From assembly GCF_001598435.1 (NCBI RefSeq), contig NZ_BCYY01000023.1, positions 1 to 64,000 of the forward strand: a stretch of DNA of 64,000 nucleotides, written 5' to 3'. Positions 40,803 through 48,544 of the stretch are shown here, piece by piece; within the stretch, counting starts at the first letter, position 1; every line of letters begins with the position of its first letter. The notes beneath the pieces were generated by a model. That model was not told the DNA's origin, did not search any database, and was given only the letters and a program-made list of their open reading frames with translations. The position numbers and the translations under genes are program-made. Origin of the DNA: Sphingomonas pituitosa NBRC 102491 (GTDB lineage Bacteria > Pseudomonadota > Alphaproteobacteria > Sphingomonadales > Sphingomonadaceae).

Positions 40803-42875
40803 TCACCCGAACAGGCCGTGGAGGTACCAGCTGAGATCGCCGGTGACGCCACGCTCGCCATCGCCCTGGCGGAACAGCCAGTAGCGGCGGCCGCGCTCGT
40901 CCTCGACGCGGAAATAGTCGCGCGTGGCATGGGTCTCGGCGGCGCGCTTCCACCATTCGCCATGGATCCGCTCGGGCCCGTCGGCGCGGACCACCTCGTG
41001 CCGCTCGCCGCGCCAGGTGAAGCGGCGCGGCGGCTGGTCGGGCAGTTCGGCAAGGACATGGTCGAGCCGTTCGGGCCGGCGCAGCAGGCGGATCGGGCGC
41101 GGCCAATCGGGATGCCAGGGCGGCAGCGGGGCGTTGCGATCCAGCCGGCGGACATCGTCAGCCTTCATCGGCGGCGCTTCGCGCTCGGGCGGGTCGAGCG
41201 GCGGGAGGGCCGCGGCCGAGCGCTCGGGCACGTCGCTTTCCACTGCCTGCATCCGCCACAGCCGCGCCATGCCGATCCGCGTCGCCAGCGCGTCGATCAG
41301 CGGTGCGAGATCGGGCACCGTCTCGGCATCGAGCCGCTCGTCCACCGGCAGCGCACCCAGCGGTTCGCTGCGCAGCAAATGCAGCGTCATCGCGTCTAGG
41401 CCATAGCCGGGCTCGATGCTGTCGATCCGGCGGGCAAGCAGGCGGAGCAGGTGCGCAGGATCGCGGCTGGCGCGGGCGAGGCCGATGCCGATCCGCTGCG
41501 GCACGCCGTCGACGCGGTCGGCGACCAGCCCGATCCGGCGCGCACCCTGCCCCGCTTCCGCCAGCGCTTCGGCCAGGCGGCGGACGAGGTCGCCCAGCCA
41601 GTGCGCGATCGCTTCGGGCGTGGCGATCGGTTCGGCGAAGCGCTGGGTGACGGCGATCGGCTCGGGCGGGATGACCGGGGTTACCGGCTCCGGGATGCGC
41701 CCCAGTGCCTGGTCGAGCCGCGCGGCGATGACGGTGCCGAAGCGGCGGACCAAAGGCGCGCGGGGGAGCGCGGCGAGCTGGCCGATGCTGTCGACGCCCA
41801 GCCGCTGGAGCAGGGCGGTGGCATCGCTTTCCAGCCGCAGCGCCTCGACGGGCAGGGGGGCGAGCCATGCGCCATGCTCGCCGGGCGGGCAGCACAGCAG
41901 CGGGCTGGCACGGAACCGGGCCAAGGCCCGGGCGCTGCCGGCGGTATCGGCAACCGCGATCCGGCTGGCAAAGCCTGTCCGCGCGAGCAGGGCGTGCAGC
42001 CGGCGCAGCATTCTGGCCTCCCCGCCATGGAGGTGGGCGACGCCGGTCAGGTCGAGCAACAGCAGGTCGTCGCCGGCGATACTGACGCTCGGCGACCAGC
42101 GCCGGGCGAGGCTGTGCGCCAGCCGTTCGAGATCGGCATGGTCGCCGTCCGGGTCGGCGGGGTCGATGCGCAGTTCGGGCACCAGCGCGCGCGCCTGGGT
42201 GAGCGCCATGCCGATGCGGATGCCTGCGGCCATTGCCGCGGGGCAGGCGGCGGTTACCGCGCTGCGGCTGCCGATGCGGCGGGAGAGGACGCGGGGGGCA
42301 TCGGGTGCGTCCGCCAATGCTGGCCGCGCGCGACTCCGGCGCTCACCCCGCCCCCCACCGTCATCCCCGCGCAGGCGGGGATCCATTCGCCGCGCCGTTG
42401 CGGCGCCATCTTCGCCCGATGAGTCAATGGATCCCCGCCTTCGCGGGGATGACGGTGCAAGGGTGGTTCGGGCAGACGCCGCAACTGACGGCGCAGCATC
42501 GCGCCCCGCCAGCGGCAACCGCACCACCCCGCCGCCCGCCATCGCGCCACCCTCGTCGGGCCGCATCCGCTTGAAGACCGGGTCCGCCGCCTCGCTGCGC
42601 CGGCCGAGCTCGCGCAGCGGCGGCCGCTGGTGCGGGGGCAGCGCGGCGATCGCGGCGTCGCGTTCGCCCCGCGCCCAGCGCGCGCCCGGCCGCCAGCCGC
42701 CGCCGCGCTGCACCGAGCAGGCGGCATCCTGTTCGGCGGCGGCAATGGCCTGCACCGGGCCGAGCGCGTCGGGAGAAAGAGGGTGCGCCCGCTCAGGCGG
42801 CGGCGCGCGCCGCTCCGCCCGCCGCACGCGGTCGAGCGACCAGTGGGGCAGGAAGAGCGCAGCGACCCGTTGCAT
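40803..42875 (-). CDS. imuB: ImuB, Y-family polymerase-like scaffold, with an inserted repeat
   Basis: The ImuB member of the ImuA-ImuB-DnaE2 mutasome. The core from about residue 195 (RSAVTAACPAAMAAGIRIGMALTQARALVPELRI) to 480 carries a DinB/ImuB-like fold with the helix-hairpin-helix TALLQRLGVDSIGQLAALPR; the DED-type metal ligands of active Y-family enzymes are not evident, as expected for ImuB. It is 690 residues, while typical family members are about 500-550. The extra length is an Arg/Pro/Ala-rich stretch after residue 40, containing a 98-bp repeat (42358-42455, about residues 141-173) that encodes SSPRRRGSIDS and MDPRLRGDDG. Start ATG 42875 has GGAGG six bases before it. Confidence 0.9.
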   Translation of the reverse strand: MQRVAALFLPHWSLDRVRRAERRAPPPERAHPLSPDALGPVQAIAAAEQDAACSVQRGGGWRPGARWARGERDAAIAALPPHQRPPLRELGRRSEAADPVFKRMRPDEGGAMAGGGVVRLPLAGRDAAPSVAASARTTLAPSSPRRRGSIDSSGEDGAATARRMDPRLRGDDGGGRGERRSRARPALADAPDAPRVLSRRIGSRSAVTAACPAAMAAGIRIGMALTQARALVPELRIDPADPDGDHADLERLAHSLARRWSPSVSIAGDDLLLLDLTGVAHLHGGEARMLRRLHALLARTGFASRIAVADTAGSARALARFRASPLLCCPPGEHGAWLAPLPVEALRLESDATALLQRLGVDSIGQLAALPRAPLVRRFGTVIAARLDQALGRIPEPVTPVIPPEPIAVTQRFAEPIATPEAIAHWLGDLVRRLAEALAEAGQGARRIGLVADRVDGVPQRIGIGLARASRDPAHLLRLLARRIDSIEPGYGLDAMTLHLLRSEPLGALPVDERLDAETVPDLAPLIDALATRIGMARLWRMQAVESDVPERSAAALPPLDPPEREAPPMKADDVRRLDRNAPLPPWHPDWPRPIRLLRRPERLDHVLAELPDQPPRRFTWRGERHEVVRADGPERIHGEWWKRAAETHATRDYFRVEDERGRRYWLFRQGDGERGVTGDLSWYLHGLFG
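42358..42455. repeat. 98-bp composite palindromic repeat inside imuB
   Basis: Arms of 30 bp at 42358-42387 and 42426-42455 (one mismatch) enclose a 38-base centre. The arm pattern (CCGTCATCCC..., GGGATGACGG) is the same family as the truB element, but the G/C core is CCCCGC-...-GCGGGG. The host imuB frame is open through the whole element. Confidence 0.85.
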
Positions 42876-43539
42876 CGCAGGCCTCCACCAAGAGTTGGAA
42901 TGCTTCTCCCCCCCGTTGCCGCGCCAGCGACACGTCCCAGCGCGGCCGGCCCACCCCCTCCACCGGCAACGGCGCCGAGGGCGCGCAGCCGATCCGCCAG
43001 CGCGTCACCGCGGCGGACGGCGCTGCCAGCGGATCGCTCCCCTCGCGGGCATGGCGCTTGAGCAGCAACGCGATCGTGCGCCCGCCCTCCGCCACCAATT
43101 GCAGCCGCCGCGTCGCCGGCATGGCGACGCGCTTCACTTCGCCGATCACCGCGCCGAGCCCGCGATGGCGCAGCCCCTCCTCCATGATCGCGAGCAGTTC
43201 GTCGTCGTCGCGCGCCTCGGCATAGATCACCCGCTTGGGATCGAGCCCCACCTGCGCCAGCCCGGGAGCGAAGAGGTCGCGCCGCCGCACCACCCACAGC
43301 ACCGGCCCCCAGCAGCGCGCGGCGATGCCGCCGAGGAAGGTGGTGGCGGCGCAATCGTCGGTCAGGTCGGGCGTGGCGCCCGAAATCTCGTGTAGTGCGT
43401 CGAGCCGCAGGCCCCCGTCCGCCAGCCGCGAATCGACCCGCTCCAGCCCGAACGGCAGCACCGGGCGGCGACGGAATCCGGTGCCGTCGATGGCGCTGAG
43501 CATTGCGCGCAACTGGTCGAGAGTGGCAGGATCGGGCAC
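42793..43539 (-). CDS. imuA: ImuA, SulA/RecA-like partner of the mutasome
   Basis: A 248-residue ImuA-like protein with a degenerate RecA/SulA fold: ERVDSRLADGGLRLDALHEI, AATTFLGGIAARCWGPVLWV, GAVIGEVKRVAM and WRIGCAPSAPLPVEGVGRPRW. It begins with GTG at 43539 (MPDPATLDQLRAML). Its 3' end overlaps the imuB start by 83 bases in a different frame, and both frames are clean through the overlap, so it is real and not a sequencing frameshift. A LexA-type box lies 41-55 bases upstream of the start. Confidence 0.86.
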   Translation of the reverse strand: MPDPATLDQLRAMLSAIDGTGFRRRPVLPFGLERVDSRLADGGLRLDALHEISGATPDLTDDCAATTFLGGIAARCWGPVLWVVRRRDLFAPGLAQVGLDPKRVIYAEARDDDELLAIMEEGLRHRGLGAVIGEVKRVAMPATRRLQLVAEGGRTIALLLKRHAREGSDPLAAPSAAVTRWRIGCAPSAPLPVEGVGRPRWDVSLARQRGGEAFQLLVEACDATGRCALPAPLVARPRAAGGAARAAA

Positions 43540-43579
43540 GGCGACTCGCTCGAGGATGGATGACAGGTCCGACTCGTTC

Positions 43580-43594
43580 GTTCCTATTTTGTTC
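43580..43594. promoter_or_regulatory. LexA (SOS) box upstream of imuA
   Basis: GTTC-CTATTTT-GTTC matches exactly the alphaproteobacterial LexA operator consensus GTTC-N7-GTTC. It lies 41-55 bases upstream of the imuA GTG in the divergent gap to the bkd operon. An additional GTTC sits directly before it (43576-43579). This predicts DNA-damage induction of imuA-imuB-dnaE2-2H. Confidence 0.8.
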
Positions 43595-43750
43595 TAATTC
43601 AGCACGGAGTCAATCGCACTCCGTGTCCCAAATTTTTAGGCCAGCGCTGCTGACCCATCTCGACAGGCTCGTTGAAATTTTATAACACGTCCGCGCAATT
43701 CGAGTCCGTGCGTTGTCCGTGGCGACACGGCCGTATTTGATGGAGAGACC

Positions 43751-45022
43751 ATGACGGTGGACGCCCCGCGCGCCAACCTGCCGCCGCTATCGCTGCATGT
43801 GCCCGAGCCGCGCTTTCGCCCCGGCGACGAGGCCGATTTCAGCGATCTTGTCGTGCCCCCCGCCGGCGCCGCGCGCCGCCCGGACACCGCCGAGCCGGCC
43901 GATCGATTCCACGAACTGTCCTACGGTCTGATCCGCGTCCTCGATGACGCAGGCAACGCCGTCGGCCCCTGGGATCCGCGGCTCGATGCGGAAGCCAAGC
44001 GCAAGATGCTGCGCAGCATGGCGCTCACCCGCGCGTTCGACGAGCGCATGTTCCGCGCCCAGCGCCAGGGCAAGACCAGCTTCTACATGAAGTCGACCGG
44101 CGAGGAGGCCGTGTCGGTCTCGGCCGCGCTCGCGATGGCCGGCGACGACATGTGCTTCCCCAGCTATCGCCAGCAGGGCATCCTGATCACGCGCGGCTAT
44201 CCGTTGGTCGAGATGATGAACCAGATCTACTCGAACCGCGGCGATCCGCTGCAGGGCCGGCAGCTGCCGATCATGTATTCGTCGAAGGAGACCGGCTTCT
44301 TCTCGATCTCCGGCAACCTCGCCACGCAATATCCGCAGGCGGTGGGTTGGGCGATGGCGAGCGCGGCGCGCGGCGACACCCGCATCGCCGCCACCTGGTG
44401 CGGCGAAGGGTCGACCGCGGAAGGCGACTTCCACTCGGCGCTGACCTTCGCCACCGTCTACCGCGCACCGGTGATCTTCAACGTCGTCAACAACCAGTGG
44501 GCGATCTCGAGCTTCTCCGGCTTCGCGGGTGCCGAGGCGACCACCTTCGCGGCGCGCGCGATCGGCTATGGCATCGCCGGGCTGCGGGTGGACGGCAACG
44601 ATGCGCTGGCGGTCTATGCCGCGACGGAGTGGGCGGCCGAGCGCGCGCGGACCAACCAGGGCCCGACGCTGATCGAACATTTCACCTACCGCGCCGAGGG
44701 CCACTCCACCTCGGACGATCCCAGCGCCTATCGCTCGGCCGGCGAGACCAATGCCTGGCCGCTCGGCGATCCGATCCGGCGGCTGAAGGACCATCTGATC
44801 GGTCTCGGCGAATGGGACGAGGAACGCCAGGCGGCGATGGACCTCGAACTCGCCGAGACGGTGAAGCGCGCCCAGAAGGAGGCCGAGAAGAACGGCATCC
44901 TCGGCCACGGCATGCACCAGCCGTTCGAGACCATGTTCGAAGGCGTGTTCGAGCACATGCCCTGGCATTTGAAGGAACAGAGCGACCAGATGATCGCCGA
45001 GCGCAAGGCCGCGGGCATATGA
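43751..45022 (+). CDS. bkdA1: Branched-chain 2-oxoacid dehydrogenase E1 alpha
   Basis: Thiamine-diphosphate decarboxylase subunit for leucine/isoleucine/valine 2-oxoacids. The 423 residues match the Bkd type: LSLHVPEPRFRPG at the N-terminus, LSYGLIRVLDDAGNAVGPWD, RQGKTSFYMKSTGEEAVS, SYRQQGILITRGYPLVEMM, the TPP-binding GEGSTAEGDFHSALTFATVY and NNQWAIS, and the phosphorylation-loop region YRAEGHSTSDDPSAYR. The ATG of the next gene overlaps its TGA (ATGA). It opens the bkd operon. Confidence 0.95.
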   Translation: MTVDAPRANLPPLSLHVPEPRFRPGDEADFSDLVVPPAGAARRPDTAEPADRFHELSYGLIRVLDDAGNAVGPWDPRLDAEAKRKMLRSMALTRAFDERMFRAQRQGKTSFYMKSTGEEAVSVSAALAMAGDDMCFPSYRQQGILITRGYPLVEMMNQIYSNRGDPLQGRQLPIMYSSKETGFFSISGNLATQYPQAVGWAMASAARGDTRIAATWCGEGSTAEGDFHSALTFATVYRAPVIFNVVNNQWAISSFSGFAGAEATTFAARAIGYGIAGLRVDGNDALAVYAATEWAAERARTNQGPTLIEHFTYRAEGHSTSDDPSAYRSAGETNAWPLGDPIRRLKDHLIGLGEWDEERQAAMDLELAETVKRAQKEAEKNGILGHGMHQPFETMFEGVFEHMPWHLKEQSDQMIAERKAAGI

Positions 45023-45876
45023 GCGCCCCCATCGACCGCCGTGCGCTGCTCGCCGCCGGGCTCGCGCTCGGCATGGCCGGGCCGGTGCTGGCCGCTGGGA
45101 ATATAACCGTCCTTACCGAAGACCTGCCGCTCCCCGTAGGCAAGCGGCAGACGCGGCTGATCGTGACGCGTGCCGCGCGGGCCAAGCCCATCGGTGTGGC
45201 CCTGTTCTCCACCGGCCATGGCTCGTGGCCGGAACGTTATGCGCGGCTGAGCGCCGAGCTGGCGATGCAGGGCTATGTGGTGCTGGCCCCGCTGCACGTC
45301 GATTCGATGCACCATCCCGATCGCGCCGCATTCAGCCGGGCGGCCAGCTTTCCCGAGCGCCTTGCCGATTTGAATGCTGCGATCGATCATGCCGCCGCGC
45401 GCTATCCGAAGCTGCCGGTGGTAGCCGTGGGCCACAGCTTCGGCACGCTCTCGGCCCTGTGCCTGGGCGGCGCACTCCCGCAGATCGGCAGCTATCGCGC
45501 TCCTACCGTCCACGCGGTGCTGGGCTTCTCCACACCGGGCAAGATTCCGGGGCTGATCCAGCCTCAGGCCTATGCCACATTGGCCGTTCCTGCGATGATC
45601 GTCACCGGCACCGCCGACACCGTACCGGGCCTGGTGACCGATCCCGCCGATCATCTTTTTCCCATCGAAACCGCACCTGCCGAGGCGAAATACGGCCTCG
45701 TCCTGGATGGGGCCGGGCACGAACTGGTCGGTGGTGCCGATGCCGTGTTCGCGCGCGCACTCCCGCCTGCGCGCCTGTTCCTCGCGGCCCATGGCCGGGG
45801 CGACGGCAAGGCCCGCGCGGCGCTTGCCGCCTACCAGGCGGCGCCGGGCGACCGCTTCATCGTGCGGGGAGGCTGA
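45019..45876 (+). CDS. Exported alpha/beta hydrolase inside the bkd operon
   Basis: A 285-residue alpha/beta-hydrolase fold protein with a twin-arginine-like or Sec signal (DRRALLAAGLALGMAGPVLA). Nucleophile elbow GHSFG in VVAVGHSFGTLSALCLGG (about residue 136), oxyanion strand VALFSTGHGSWPERYARLSA, and catalytic His likely in LDGAGHEL. It overlaps E1alpha as ATGA and precedes E1beta by three bases, so it is co-translated with the complex genes, although an exported hydrolase has no obvious place in the cytosolic dehydrogenase complex. Exact reaction unknown. Confidence 0.82.
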   Translation: MSAPIDRRALLAAGLALGMAGPVLAAGNITVLTEDLPLPVGKRQTRLIVTRAARAKPIGVALFSTGHGSWPERYARLSAELAMQGYVVLAPLHVDSMHHPDRAAFSRAASFPERLADLNAAIDHAAARYPKLPVVAVGHSFGTLSALCLGGALPQIGSYRAPTVHAVLGFSTPGKIPGLIQPQAYATLAVPAMIVTGTADTVPGLVTDPADHLFPIETAPAEAKYGLVLDGAGHELVGGADAVFARALPPARLFLAAHGRGDGKARAALAAYQAAPGDRFIVRGG

Positions 45877-45879
45877 CCC

Positions 45880-46932
45880 ATGAGTGATGAAAAGACGATG
45901 CAGCCAAGCCAAGCAGCCGCTCCCCGCATGAACATGATCCAGGCGATCAACTCCGCCATGGACGTGATGATGGCGCGCGACGACCAGGTCGTCGTGATGG
46001 GCGAGGATGTCGGCTATTTCGGCGGCGTGTTCCGCGCGACCGCCGGGCTCCAGGCCAAATACGGCAAGACCCGCGCGTTCGACACGCCGATCACCGAGAT
46101 CGGCATCATCGGCGTGGCGATCGGCATGGGCGCCTATGGCCTCAGGCCCGTGCCCGAGATCCAGTTCGCCGATTACATCTACCCCGCGCTCGACCAGCTC
46201 GTCTCCGAGGCGGCGCGGCTGCGCTATCGCTCGAACGGCGATTTCACCGCGCCGATCACGGTGCGCTCGCCCTATGGCGGCGGCATCTTCGGCGGGCAGA
46301 CGCACAGCCAGTCGCCCGAAGGCATCTTCACGCACGTTTCCGGCATCAAGACGGTGATCCCGTCGACGCCCTATGACGCCAAGGGCCTGCTGATCGCCGC
46401 GATCGAGGACAACGACCCCGTCCTCTTCCTCGAGCCCAAGCGCATCTATAACGGCCCGTTCGACGGCCATTATGATCGCCCGGCCAGGAACTGGACCGCG
46501 CATCCGGCGAGCGAAGTGCCCGAGGGGCATTACCGCGTCGAACTCGGCAAGGCGGCGACGGTGCGCCCGGGCGAGGCCGTGACGATCCTCTGCTACGGCA
46601 CGATGGTGCACGTGGTCGCCGCGACGATCGAGGAACTGGGCGTCGACGCCGAGATCATCGACCTGCGCACGCTGGTGCCGCTCGACATCGAGGCGATCGA
46701 AGCCTCGGTCAGGAAGACCGGGCGCTGCATGATCGTCCACGAGGCGACGCGCACTTCCGGCTTCGGCGCCGAGCTTTCGGCGCTGGTGCAGGAGCGCTGC
46801 TTCTACCATCTCGAAGCGCCGATCGCCCGCGTCACCGGCTTCGACACGCCCTATCCCCACAGCCTCGAATGGGCCTATTTCCCGGGTCCCGTGCGGATCC
46901 GCGAGGCGCTCAACAAACTCCTCAAGGACTGA
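45880..46932 (+). CDS. bkdA2: Branched-chain 2-oxoacid dehydrogenase E1 beta
   Basis: The beta half of the E1 heterotetramer. 350 residues with a short extra N-terminal tail (MSDEKTMQPSQAAAPR) before MIQAINSAMDVMMARDDQVVVMGEDVGYFGGVFRATAGL, EIQFADYIYPALDQLVSEAA, RSPYGGGIFGGQTHSQSPEG and the C-terminal VTGFDTPYPHSLEWAYFPGP. Standard length and motifs. It is encoded 3 bases after the inserted hydrolase and 5 bases before the E2 start. Confidence 0.96.
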   Translation: MSDEKTMQPSQAAAPRMNMIQAINSAMDVMMARDDQVVVMGEDVGYFGGVFRATAGLQAKYGKTRAFDTPITEIGIIGVAIGMGAYGLRPVPEIQFADYIYPALDQLVSEAARLRYRSNGDFTAPITVRSPYGGGIFGGQTHSQSPEGIFTHVSGIKTVIPSTPYDAKGLLIAAIEDNDPVLFLEPKRIYNGPFDGHYDRPARNWTAHPASEVPEGHYRVELGKAATVRPGEAVTILCYGTMVHVVAATIEELGVDAEIIDLRTLVPLDIEAIEASVRKTGRCMIVHEATRTSGFGAELSALVQERCFYHLEAPIARVTGFDTPYPHSLEWAYFPGPVRIREALNKLLKD

Positions 46933-46937
46933 CGCCC

Positions 46938-48239
46938 ATGGCTCGTTTTACCTTTCGTCTGCCGGACATCGGCGAAGGCATTGCCGAGGCCGAGATCGTC
47001 GCCTGGCACGTGAAGATCGGCGACCGGGTCGAAGAGGACCAGCAGGTCGCCGACATGATGACCGACAAGGCCACGGTGGAGATGGAATCGCCCGTCTCCG
47101 GCGTGGTGGTCGAACTCGCCGGCGAGGTGGGCGACCAGGTGCCGATCGGCTCGGCGCTGATGGTGATCGAAGTCGAGGGTGAGGCTGCGGCTGAGGCAGA
47201 GACGCCGGTCGAGGAGCAGGTCGAGGCCGAGAATCCCGGCGTCGAGGAAGCGACGGAAGAAAAGCCCCTCCCCTTCAGGGGAGGGGTTGGGGTGGGGGAC
47301 TCTCCACCAGCACCGTCGCCCGTGGAAGCCATGCCCCACACCCCGCCCCTCTCCCCTGAAGGGGAGAGGGAGAAGGCGCACGTCCTCGCCTCCCCGGCCG
47401 TGCGCGCCCGCGCGGCGGACCTCGGCATCGACCTCGCGCAGGTGAAGCCCGCCGAGGGCGACCGCCTCCGCCACGCCGATCTCGACGCGTTCCTGCGCTA
47501 TGGCAGCGGCCAGGGCTATCACGCGCCCCATGCCAGCCGCGCCCGCGAGGATCAGCCGGTGAAGGTGATCGGCATGCGCCGCCGCATCGCCGAGAACATG
47601 GCCGCGTCGAAGCGCGCCATCCCGCATTTCACCTATGTCGACGAGATCGACGTCACCGCGCTGGAAGCGATGCGCGCCGATCTCAACGCCAATCGCGGCC
47701 AGCGCCCCAAGCTGACCCTGCTGCCGTTGCTGATCGTGGCGCTGTGCCGCACGCTGCCCGACTTCCCGATGCTCAACGCCCGCTATGACGACGAGGCCGG
47801 CGTGGTCACACGCCATGGCCGCCTCCATCTCGGCATGGCGACGCAGACCGATGCGGGGCTGATGGTGCCGGTGATCCGCGATGCGCAGGACAAGAATGTC
47901 TGGCAGCTGGCGAGCGAGATCACCCGCCTCGCCGACGCCGCGCGCACCGGCAAGGCCAAGTCGGAAGAGCTGAGCGGCTCGACGCTGACCGTCACCTCGC
48001 TGGGGCCGCTGGGCGGCATCGCGACGACGCCGGTGATCAACCGGCCCGAAGTGGCGATCATCGGCCCGAACAAGATCGTCGAACGTCCCGTCTTCCACGG
48101 GGACGACATCGTCCGCGCCAAGCTGATGAACCTGTCGATCAGCTGCGACCACCGCGTCGTCGACGGCTGGGATGCGGCGAGCTTCGTCCAGGCGGTGAAG
48201 AAGCTGCTGGAGACGCCGGTCCTGCTGTTCGCCGACTGA
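46938..48239 (+). CDS. bkdB: Dihydrolipoyl acyltransferase E2 of the branched-chain complex
   Basis: 433 residues: N-terminal lipoyl domain (FRLPDIGEGIAEAEIVAWHV; lipoyl-Lys in MTDKATVEMESPVSG, about residue 44), a flexible linker, an E3/E1-binding domain (VLASPAVRARAADLGIDLAQ, about 150-185) and the acyltransferase domain (HFTYVDEIDVTALEAMR to the catalytic HRVVDG near the C-terminus). The linker contains a 106-bp repeat element (47265-47370) encoding PLPFRGGVGVGDSPP and PLSPEGERE. No lpd (E3) gene is in the window, so the complex must use one elsewhere. Confidence 0.95.
   Translation: MARFTFRLPDIGEGIAEAEIVAWHVKIGDRVEEDQQVADMMTDKATVEMESPVSGVVVELAGEVGDQVPIGSALMVIEVEGEAAAEAETPVEEQVEAENPGVEEATEEKPLPFRGGVGVGDSPPAPSPVEAMPHTPPLSPEGEREKAHVLASPAVRARAADLGIDLAQVKPAEGDRLRHADLDAFLRYGSGQGYHAPHASRAREDQPVKVIGMRRRIAENMAASKRAIPHFTYVDEIDVTALEAMRADLNANRGQRPKLTLLPLLIVALCRTLPDFPMLNARYDDEAGVVTRHGRLHLGMATQTDAGLMVPVIRDAQDKNVWQLASEITRLADAARTGKAKSEELSGSTLTVTSLGPLGGIATTPVINRPEVAIIGPNKIVERPVFHGDDIVRAKLMNLSISCDHRVVDGWDAASFVQAVKKLLETPVLLFAD
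47265..47370. repeat. G/C-run palindromic repeat inside the E2 linker
   Basis: Arms CCCCTCCCCTTCAGGGGAGG and following G-runs (47265-47298) pair with the C/G-run segment 47334-47370 (CCCCACACCCCGCCCCTCTC... reverse). The same family occurs outside genes at 62143-62276. The element stays open in the bkdB frame and sits in the natural linker between lipoyl and binding domains. Confidence 0.75.
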
Positions 48240-48241
48240 GC

Positions 48242-48538
48242 GTGGCGCACTTCCTGCTCCGCTACACCCTGGCGCCCGACTATCTGGAGCGCCGGGGTGC
48301 CTTGCGGGAGGCGCATCTCGCGCTTGCCTGGGCGGCGGCGGATGCGGGCACGTTGATCCTTGGCGGCGCAGTCGGCGACCCGCCGGAAAGCGCGCTGCTG
48401 CTGTTCACCGATTCGGCTGCGGCGCGCGCCTTTGCCGAGCAGGATCCCTATGTGACCGAAGGCATCGTTACCCATTGGGACGTGGTGCCCTGGGCCACGG
48501 TGGCCGGGGTGGACGCGGCGACGCCGATCCGCCCCTGA
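48242..48538 (+). CDS. YciI-like protein
   Basis: A 98-residue ferredoxin-like protein of the YciI family: MAHFLLRYTLAPDYLERRGA with the conserved LRYxLAPDYL-like start, LREAHLALAWAAADAGTLILG and AFAEQDPYVTEGIVTHWDVVPW. It starts with GTG at 48242, two bases after the E2 TGA, and shares its transcript. Function in the family is mostly unassigned; some members are dehydrochlorinase-like enzymes. Confidence 0.85.
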   Translation: MAHFLLRYTLAPDYLERRGALREAHLALAWAAADAGTLILGGAVGDPPESALLLFTDSAAARAFAEQDPYVTEGIVTHWDVVPWATVAGVDAATPIRP

Positions 48539-48544
48539 CCGCGC

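Noticed and set aside
37591..40884. Long plus-strand frame opposite dnaE2
   Set aside because: No domain or RBS; composition (His/Arg/Asp-rich shadow) and the strong DnaE2 frame on the other strand show it is an antisense artefact.
42793..42875. Possible frameshift where imuA and imuB overlap by 83 bases
   Set aside because: Both frames are open and each protein has its expected motifs, with an own RBS for imuB; the overlap is genuine.
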